In this document: positions 55,592 to 64,000 of the stretch, piece after piece
Layout: every line of letters starts with the position of its first letter
Position numbering within the stretch: the first letter of the stretch is position 1
Assembly: GCA_037976565.1 (NCBI GenBank)
Contig: CP137666.1
Span: forward strand, 61,564,605-61,628,604
Reading direction: 5' to 3'
DNA length: 64,000 nucleotides
Source: Mesocentrotus franciscanus
Taxonomy: Eukaryota > Echinodermata > Echinoidea > Camarodonta > Strongylocentrotidae
Notes under the pieces: model-generated
The model's database searches: none
Told to the model about the DNA's origin: nothing
Seen by the model: only the letters and a program-made list of their open reading frames with translations
Translations under genes and position numbers: made by a program

Positions 55592-57500
55592 CCCAACCCA
55601 GATAGCCTACCAGTTGTATCAATGTGTACGCCTTGATGACTGAACATGGGAATGGTCTAGGGTGGTATTCTAAAAATTATCTCATCTTCATTTTAGTCAC
55701 ATGATTTCAACTTTCGTATCAAATATTTAATTCTAATTGTCAAACAAATTTAAATCTCAACATTTTATCTGTGTTTGCAAATTTGTCTTTCTCTTATGCA
55801 TGCAGCCACCTATGAGCAGTCATTAACTGGTGATGCACTATACATACAGTCTATTAAAAGAGACAGTTAAAATAATTTAACTAAACTGAAGATTAGAAAT
55901 TTTTAACCTGTTCAAAATCATTGGATTGGCAGGTTGAACGGTAGAAGTTGAAGCCCCCTCCAAGAGTTTGAAGGTGGTTTTTTAGTTATGATGATTTGAA
56001 GTAAAAGCTCTCCAAGATCTAATTGATCAAAATGAAAAGATAAACATTATTTCATTGGAAGAATCACATGGGGCAGGGGTAAGGGAAGAATTGTCATACG
56101 GAGAGTACAGTAATGTAAATATTACTGTACTTCCATGAAAATCTTTGAATATTGAAGAAAATCAACTGGCTGGAAGAAATGTTTTGAAATGACTAACTCA
56201 TTTATTAGTGCATGATAGTTGGGCCATAATTGAGATGCATTTTCAAGTAACCGCATGGATATTTAATTTGATGAAATAGCATCACAGGTTTGCTCACAAT
56301 TCAACCTTTGATCTTCCCTTTCCAAGCAATGCTTGGTAAGAGACACAATTATTTTTGTATATGTGGGTTAGAGGAGAGACTCTTTTCTACTACACCTGTG
56401 TGAGTCTTACATGTGACATGCGATCTCTATATGTGGATATATCAATGAATGCCTACTGTTAGCCAAAATGCGAAAGAAGTGCCATTTTTTTCTCCAATTT
56501 GATCTCGGTCACGGTGATTCAACAGCAGAGCTATGCAAACGTAGCAATGAGACACAATTATATTAAAGTGCATGGTTTGTATTTGATCCATTGATTGTTA
56601 TCAGGGATAAAGGGTACTATTAAAGCCCATAAGTTTTTAAACAATATTACTTCAGGAGTTGATTTTGATGTAAATTGTTTTTTCATATTGTTATTATGGG
56701 TTTGAAAAATCTCCCATGGGAATATATTTCTCAGTGAGGGTACCTGTTTCTGTTCTTGGATGTAGAAAGTAGCCATTCTTTAGTCTTAATTGTTGTCCAA
56801 GCCAATGCTCACATTCACGGGCCAGTGTGTACCACCTCATCCCCTTTCAGAAGGGGTAATAAAACGTGGGCTATGACCAATTTTGACATTGTTTTATAGT
56901 TAGGCAATACTTGTTCACAGGATATTAGGAAAATACTGTGGTAATATTCTGCAGTATCATAAACTCTTGTTATACCCCACAAATAATCTCCTTGTGCCAC
57001 ATAGTATTTATCATGAGACAGATATAGAGAGAAATACCAAAGGCTAAAAGATTATTTCACTGTTTCCAGTGCAAGATTAATCTAGATACCAGTGTTAAAA
57101 GGGTTGTGATGGAGCTAATCAAGACAAAAAAATGGGCTTGTTTGCAAAGCAAATTGTGTTGCACAAAGCAACCCTTCTGTCATTTGGTGCCTATTGTTTT
57201 GTGCAAATTGCTTGTGTGGCAAACGAGCGACCGTGCAGACGGGAAGAAAGCAACCATAGTGTTAAGAACTACATTAGTATGAAGGTAGTCGACAAATACA
57301 TATAATTTGATGCTATTGTGTATAATTATGCTGTCATATAAGTTGTATATAAGTTCGGTGTGTATGTACATCCGTCCAAAATTTTAATTGTACATAAGGT
57401 ACTTGTTCATAAAATGTAATTATTTTGTAGTATATTTGTACAGAATAGGTATTGAATATGAATGTTATCTATTAAAGAGATTAAATATGGAACATTTCTT
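55592..57500 (+). other. Probable LRRC71 3' untranslated and downstream region
   Basis: No coding exon was recognised here. An AATAAA hexamer lies at 56858-56863 and an ATTAAA at about 57469. Either could be the LRRC71 polyadenylation signal, but sequence alone does not decide. The rest is AT-rich single-copy-looking DNA. Confidence 0.35.
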
Positions 57501-57564
57501 CAAACTCTGTTGTATTGAAAGTGTGATTTCTTGGTGCATGCATGTGTACATGTACACTGTATGT

Positions 57565-57712
57565 ACAGTGAAATGTGTATATAAAGACTGCCGTTTATAG
57601 ACAAGTTCCTTTAATACAGGTTCTAGTGCAAAATCATGCACAAGGGATACAAAAATGTGGTCCGTACAGACAGGTAGAGTTTATATACAGGTAGTCACGA
57701 AAGCAGGTTTGG
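57565..57712. mobile_element. Diverged ACAGTSAAACCTG MITE copy
   Basis: It starts ACAGTGAAATGTGTATATAAA and ends GTAGTCACGAAAGCAGGTTT, matching both ends of the 12423 element. Confidence 0.65.
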
Positions 57713-57791
57713 CTGGGCTTAAGGACTATCCGCAGTAATGTTGTGCGCACCTTAGCAGCGCAGGGCCAGCTGGTGAAGTATTCACAATGCC

Positions 57792-57952
57792 TGGGCCCTG
57801 TCTTACAAAGAGTTACGATTGATCCAAATCAATCGTAAGTCCTCCAATCAATCGCAAGTTTGCAGTCTCCCATCTCTTATGTACACAGTTACGATTGATA
57901 TCAATCGCAAATAAGTTGCGATTGATATCAACTCTTTGTAAGACGGGCCCCT
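57792..57952. mobile_element. TGGGCCC MITE, second copy
   Basis: GGGCCCTGTCTTACAAAGAG mirrors CTCTTTGTAAGACGGGCCC. The interior repeats TTGCGATTGATATCA. It is related to 52001-52138. Confidence 0.85.
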
Positions 57953-60639
57953 GGAGTTTCTGATAATGTGCATAGGAAATACATGATCAGATGGCCTTGC
58001 ACGGCTAATGTGCATGAATGTTACTACAGAACGTACTTAATGAGAGAATACATCTAGCAATTTGTACACGTATGTAATGAGTGGATGAAAGAGGAGAAGA
58101 AGAGAAGCCGAGTATGAGATGAAGTATTTTCAGTCATTGGTGTAGGAGTGAACTGTCTGTCAGTCATGCATGTGTTGCTCAAGAACACCATATTCAGATA
58201 ACAAAAGAGAAAAGGGGGTACAATAGGGAGAGTGGGAAGAAGGAAACTGTATTGAGAAGGGAGTGAAAGGAAGAGGCGAGATGGAGGTTGGGAGAGAAGC
58301 AAAACAGCCAGAAATGAAAGGAAACAAGCAACAACAAAATACACCCTGTAAGAGAGACAAGATTTTAAAAGCAAAAGAATCAAAAATATAAGTCAAGACA
58401 GGAAGAATATATAGAGAAAGTGAACAATTCATAAGAAAGGTTATACTATCCATTTTAGTAAAACAATACATAAGCTTTAACATTAATAGCTTGAACTTCC
58501 CTTCAGTTGGGGATGTTATCTATTGTGTCATACTCGTATTAGACCCTCTATGTAAGAAATTAATCTTGTTTTGTGTTAATTGATGAAGGAATATCAATTT
58601 ATGCAACTACTGACTGGCTATTGATTATGTACAACCATGTTTTAAACGCACATCTAAAAAATATATTTTCAAACATTTGTTGAATTACCACAGAGAAGAC
58701 ACACATGTATAATGTCATAAATAAAACAGTTCACATTCATTCATCAGTTTCAAGGCAGTCATACTGCACTTTTGGCAATTTAATACTGAACATCTGTACA
58801 ACATTTGATGAAATATTATGGGATGGCTAAATGCTGGCTAATGCTTAAGTAATGATACTGTACATGACAAGCAAAAAAAAAACAGAATACTTTAAGTACA
58901 TCAAACAGATCTTGAATCAAGAGGCAGCATCATCATGTAGGTAAGGTTGAAGTAGTCTGTGGAGACTGAGCTAGAAAGGCCTATGCAGATATATACCGGT
59001 ATGGGTGAGTCCTATTTTGTCCCTCATCTTACTAACCACATCTCATTCAAAACTGATATGAGGTCGTAACCCCGCACAGGTTTTGTTTATGATGACGGAA
59101 GTATAATACGCATCCCATTCTTCGTATCTTATAGTAGTAAGTACAGAGCTTGGTGAATATAGGTAGGACCTTTGTTACGCACAGCTGTCATTCGTTTTAA
59201 CTTTTTTTAAAGTAGCGTGTTTGTGGCAGCAGTTTAGCACACCATATCAGAACAAGCCTGAAGCCAGGGCTTAGACTAAATGATTATTGTATTAAGTCTA
59301 AAGTCCTTCATTCTCAGAGCTTGGATAAAACCAAATATGAAGTGAAATGTAACAAACTATCGAAGATGATACAAAAATGGGGATAGAACAAGAAAGTGAA
59401 TAATCTTTGTTTCTACAAGTTACCATTACTACCAAATCAATTTCTCTATCATTCATTTGTGAGAAAATAAACATTTATTATCAAAGGTGCATTTCACATG
59501 CAATTGTTCAATTATTTGCAATTCAACTCTGTTTCATATTTTGCTCAGTTTACATTGACAGGAGTGTCTTATCACTGTCGTAAAATAATTTCTGACAAAT
59601 CATATTTTGATCTGACTACGGTAGCTAAACATTGCGATACATAGCATGACAATGATATAAAAGTTTTGAATAACACCTGAAATGCAGCACTGATATACAC
59701 TAAGCTAATGCTTTGCCTAAGCTAGACTTTGGTGGATCAAATGCACCTAGTGGCATTTAATTGAGTTCAAAGGAAAAAACTTATATAATATGTCATTGGA
59801 AAAACTGGCACATATATTTAACTTGAACAAATGAAAATTACATTGCGATTGCATACTGGAGTGTTTTTAGTCTAGTGTTATATATTTTTTAAATACCGGT
59901 ACACATATTTATTGTAAGGATTTCAGGAAAACACAAACACCAACAGCATTGTAACGTATTTCAATTTTGTTCATAGCAAATCATCATTCATCACAAAATA
60001 CATTGACTAGAGCATATTTAATAATCACACTGCACTTAATTGTCAGTTGTTACACATCTGACTACAACTTTACATTTTTCGCGGGGACATGTTATCATTT
60101 AGATGAATTACATAGACCTACATGAATTTAAAATATACATGTATCATGTCACTACAACAATGTAGCTGAACTTGGCAGTGCTCAAAAGACATTGCCATCC
60201 TTTATGATGACAATGTTATGATGTCAATGATATCACATAGTAATAGTAGTAGTATATAACTCTTACATAAGTCAGATGAAGTCTGTCCATGCTTTGGTTA
60301 ATTTTCACATGGCTAATTTCCTTTTTTAAAAAGCTTTCAAAATATTCTAAGTGCCAAAATTAATAAATATCTAAATTGATATTTGCTTCTTTAAGAAAAA
60401 AATGAAAACCCAACAATGAAAAATTATTGTAAATAGGAAAATGACATTGTATATCTTGGGAATCAGAAACCAAACAATATGAACTTAACAGATTTGTGTA
60501 TGTTTGATAGTATCAAACATACAGTTACATGCACTGTACTGTTGACAGCTCCACATACTTTTTGATATGCATGCATATCAACCAGATGATTCATTTATTT
60601 TTCATGTGCCAGTGATCCGAATATAAGACCATGGCAAAT

Positions 60640-60850
60640 AAAAGTGAACATATCCATCCAGGTGGATGCTTGAGGTGCTACAAAGTACTACCATCACCCT
60701 GGCTTTAGCCAAGCTGCTCTAAGGTGCTCAAAGCATTCAAAGAATTACTTCCTTCCGAATACCTATTTACTACATCTGGGTTGAGAGTGGAAAATACAAA
60801 GATAACTTTTCTTTCATTCCATAATGGCATGACGTGGCACCAAAAGTAAA
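60640..60850 (-). mobile_element. Degenerate SINE, reverse orientation
   Basis: On the minus strand TTCCACTCTCAACCCAGATG corresponds to the conserved CCACTCTCCACCCAGGTG body of the SINE family. The other parts are strongly diverged. Confidence 0.5.
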
Positions 60851-61462
60851 GTATATACAAGAACATATACAAGGCGCAGAATATACAGCAGAAAATATAT
60901 GTACAGATGAATAATCAGTTGCCTATTTTTCAATCATGTTGCATTGATCAGTCTTTTCATGGGGTATTTAGAATGTGGGTTATTGGTACTATTCAATATT
61001 TATGAAAGTCTATTCTTGTGAATAAATTCGGTATAAACTGATTTTTAATTATGTTCTTAAAAACTGCGACATTTTCAAGCAAATTTCGATATTTTTCTTT
61101 TCTTTTAATATACTTGGTTATCTTTACTGCCCATAACACATAGTCTGATTTTACTACATTTATGTTTTGCAAACTAGTACCTTAAACTCACAAGCATACA
61201 TTTAACATGTAAGCATTTTATGCACATTAGAGTCAACGATTTATATTATGAACTGGATGATCTGTTCTCTGTAATATCAAAGACAGACACTTGTTTGTAC
61301 TCTGTGAAACCACCAGTTTCATAGAGGTTACGGTGGGACAGCAACAGAGGTCCATGGGTTAATTCTACACAGAAGTCTGAAGCAACAAAGAAAATCCAAT
61401 ACCCTGATTGGTTTGATGCAAATATCTTGCTTAATTCTCAACCTTTCCAATCTCTACCTTAA

Positions 61463-62173
61463 CCCTATCTAGCTCGGGGCTTTAGAACCCCCCTCTACAT
61501 TTTTCGCGATAAATTGTTAACGCCAAAGAATCTTGCGCTGAAATTTTATGACTTTTTTCTTTTGAGTCTTGCGCATCTTTTGAAATAAATTTTTCGAAAA
61601 TCGGACCTACCATTACAAAGTCACGTGACCTTTTGTCTTCGCATGTCAGCCGATTTGTGTACAAAACGTATGAAAATCTCATTTTTCAAAAAAAGAGATA
61701 AAACATTGGTTATTTGGTCTTGTTTATAGTTTAGGTGTTTATTTTGGGGTTCAAAATAGTTGGATTATAGTTAGAATTAAAATAAAACAACAAAAACAAT
61801 AAAATACATGAATTAAAAAAACAATGAAATACATAAGAAATTACCAAATCAATTGATAACATAAGGAATAACCTGGCTCTTCCAATTTTGTTTTGGTATT
61901 ATTATCCCAAATTGTCTAAAGAATATATGTAGTGAAAACTAATGTTTAAATATGAAGAATAAATGATTTATGGGTAAAAATGTGAATTTTATTACCTTAT
62001 TTGCATAAATTACCATAAATTTCCACAAAATTTAAATTACCATAGTAATCTATACACTTCACTTGACATGCATGCAAAATTTTGCGGCGATTGGCCATTC
62101 AACGGCCGAGATCATGGGGCCTTAGAAGCCCCCATGGGCTATGCAGTTTCAAAATAGCCCGGGCTAGATAGGG
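61463..62173. mobile_element. Non-autonomous piggyBac-type element 2
   Basis: TTAA lies at 61459-61462 and 62174-62177. The termini are CCCTATCTAGCTCGGGGC and GCCCGGGCTAGATAGGG. Internally it matches element 1 in inverted orientation (for example the GTCACGTGACCTTTTGTCTT region). Confidence 0.87.
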
Positions 62174-62177
62174 TTAA

Positions 62178-63204
62178 TTCACCACTGGTGACATGAATGA
62201 AGGTATCAAGAATTATTGTCTGAAAACAGTTGCATATGTAGACAGATGCAGCAAATGAACATTGGTCCCTTCTTGTGTTTGGGATGCAGGCATCTTATGA
62301 TCATCAATGGATGCATTTGTCTCCATGGATCAAGAATTTTCCAAGAAACAGAAATTCCTATAATTCTTGCCTAAACGACATTAAATGTACGTAGAGGCAG
62401 CAAATGAGAGTCAATCCATTCTTCAATACCTGACATCATGTATCTGATGATCAATGTCAAACATATTATTCAAAGACCACAATAACGAGGTGGGTCATAA
62501 AAAGACGTCTTCTCTCTATCTATCTCTGCTGCCACAAGGCTGATCATTTTGAATGACGTATAGCTGCTACTGGTTACAGATTACGGGATGGGCTAGCCAG
62601 CGATGGTCATAACTTCGGATCCACGTCCCTACGTTCAATTTGGAGGAGAATAATGACAGCGTTATAAACTGAATGAAATTAGAGTCTAGATTTCTAACGT
62701 TTATCATTTCCTTGTGCATTCTCATTCTCATAAAAGTTTCTAAACTGTATGTACAGTAACTTTGAACTTAACCATGTTTCCTCGAGTGGTTGAATTGTTC
62801 ACACCAAACACGTTTCAACATTACAACAAAGATGATTTTAGTCATTTATAAGGAAAAAGATCAGCTTAACTCAGCATTCTGTAGCTGTCATCAAGAAAAA
62901 ACATGTTATACCCAAGCTCCATGTTTAGTTACACATAAATCATTACTGAGGCACTTTTCTGCGACAAAGGTTAGCAACAGCACCATTACACAATGGACGT
63001 AAAAAATGAATAAACTGAAATTAGTATCTGTAAATTTTTCTATATTTCTTCAAGAAATATTTAAGTATGGTACTATTTTCTAAATAGTCTAGCTACTCAC
63101 CACACTCTGTATCAAACTTCCCTTCTTTGCCATTTCAAAAAATTGCCTGTACTGATCCAAAATGACATACACAAGGCAAGATTTACAAGTATGAAATAGC
63201 TTAC
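62178..63204. other. Intergenic or intronic DNA of the minus-strand gene
   Basis: No exon could be assigned with confidence; a doubtful one near 62560-62665 is discussed among the rejected items. Confidence 0.4.
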
Positions 63205-63340
63205 CCATGAAGATCAAGCCTGTTAACGATCTCTCTGACGTTGGATATAAGGTTCTCATTCTGCGGTGAGTCCATAATAAGTTGATGTAGTTTGGTCATG
63301 TAGGAATCTACGGTGCTCAGTGATGGCACTTCATTAGAGC
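63205..63340 (-). CDS. Internal exon of an unidentified minus-strand gene
   Basis: Read on the minus strand, an acceptor (gtgtacacag) is followed by 136 nt open in only one frame, then GG|gtaagc. The exon needs two bases to finish its first codon and ends with two bases of the next. The protein segment starts SNEVPSLSTVDSYMTKLHQL and ends with VREIVNRLDLHG; it looks amphipathic and helical. I do not recognise the family. The gene runs convergent to LRRC71 and its other exons probably lie beyond position 64000 or are too short to see. Confidence 0.5.
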
Positions 63341-64000
63341 CTGTGTACACAAAAACAAGAAAAAACATCCACAATCGTATCTTCAAAATTAGAGTGTTAT
63401 TTGGAAGAATCACTGTTTGAATTTTTTAACTTGTGACAACAGAAATAAAGATATCTGCAATACGCTCTGTAGTGAAATGTGGAGCCCTACATGGCATAAA
63501 GGCGTGTACGATCACTAAACTTGCATGATCATCATAGAGAAAATAATATCATGCATATCACTTTAAATACTTGCTTTGTACAAATGATGCAGAATAAATG
63601 TTAAATAAAAAATAAAAAATAAAATCAAAACAGATCTGATGTTTGTAGCAAGTCTTAAAAATTATCTCTCCTTAATTCAGGACAGATTCAGAGCTTTAAA
63701 GTTCAACCTTGTAATCTAAAAGTCAATGGACTTTTCTTGTTAGAGGAATTCTCCCTACCGCATATTGCTGTAAACAAGGCACAAGTAAGTGGCGCTCTAT
63801 TTTTACTGGCTAATTTACCGGGATTTTGCAGGTGCATGAACTTCTGGTCAAAACGGGCCACACAGTATTGGACTCCACTTCATTGTCAACAGGACTAAGA
63901 ATGAGAAAATGTACTTTTACCTAAATCTCTAATGCGTATCCGGACACCTAACCCCTGGACATCCACCCCCCGGATAACCACCCTCTAGCACAACTACCAC
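63341..64000. other. Flank upstream of the minus-strand exon
   Basis: Probably intron of the minus-strand gene. AT-rich; nothing else recognised up to the window edge. Confidence 0.4.

Larger units (their letters stand above)
57501..61462. other. Intergenic region
   Basis: It contains the MITE copies at 57565 and 57792 and a SINE at 60640. 58000-60600 shows no gene or repeat that I could recognise. Confidence 0.5.

Noticed and set aside
58054..58483. 107-109 codon minus-strand frames as exons of the minus-strand gene
   Set aside because: They are overlapping hydrophobic, pyrimidine-driven readings without clear splice sites or domain similarity.
62558..62669. A possible last exon of the minus-strand gene (reading YNAVIILLQIERRDVDPKL then stop)
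   Set aside because: Joining it directly to the 63205 exon gives the wrong phase and an immediate stop; no bridging exon was found.

Overview
This is a window of animal nuclear DNA, most likely from an echinoderm and probably a sea urchin. It is AT-rich and intron-rich, full of tRNA-derived SINEs, short inverted-repeat transposons and microsatellites. Near the left edge there is a foldback structure with 15-bp tandem-repeat arms, which recalls the TU elements described in sea urchins. No bacterial-type operons, CRISPR arrays or viral genes were seen. The species call is an inference from repeat style only.

One gene fills most of the window. It is a spliced plus-strand orthologue of LRRC71 (leucine-rich repeat-containing protein 71). 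I assembled fifteen coding exons by hand between 9948 and 55591. Every junction has GT/AG ends and every phase matches, giving a predicted protein of 552 residues. Three extra frame-preserving microexon candidates (12, 24 and 30 nt) would raise it to 574. The protein has an acidic/proline-rich N-terminus, a block of ribonuclease-inhibitor-like leucine-rich repeats, a long Lys/Glu-rich linker built from small exons, and a second short repeat block at the C-terminus.

Layout. 1-2060: tRNA-type SINE, then a foldback structure made of two inverted 15-bp minisatellites around two inverted hAT-type MITEs. 2060-9928: upstream region with an inverted pair of 300-bp repeats, several TTAA-flanked MITEs, a 635-bp transposon touching the 3' end of a LINE reverse-transcriptase relic, and a 350-bp polypyrimidine tract. 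9948-55591: LRRC71, whose introns hold the SINEs, MITEs, a piggyBac-type element, a probable 7SL-derived SINE, and 13-, 23- and 57-bp minisatellites. 55592-63204: LRRC71 3' region and intergenic DNA with a second piggyBac-type element. 63205-63340: one exon of an unidentified minus-strand gene that continues beyond the window.

I found no new enzymatic or defence system. The most unusual observations are the candidate microexons and duplicated exons in the LRRC71 linker, the start-codon-region duplication at 8542, the 7SL-like SINE head at about 43.9 kb, the foldback element, and the nested TTAA insertions.
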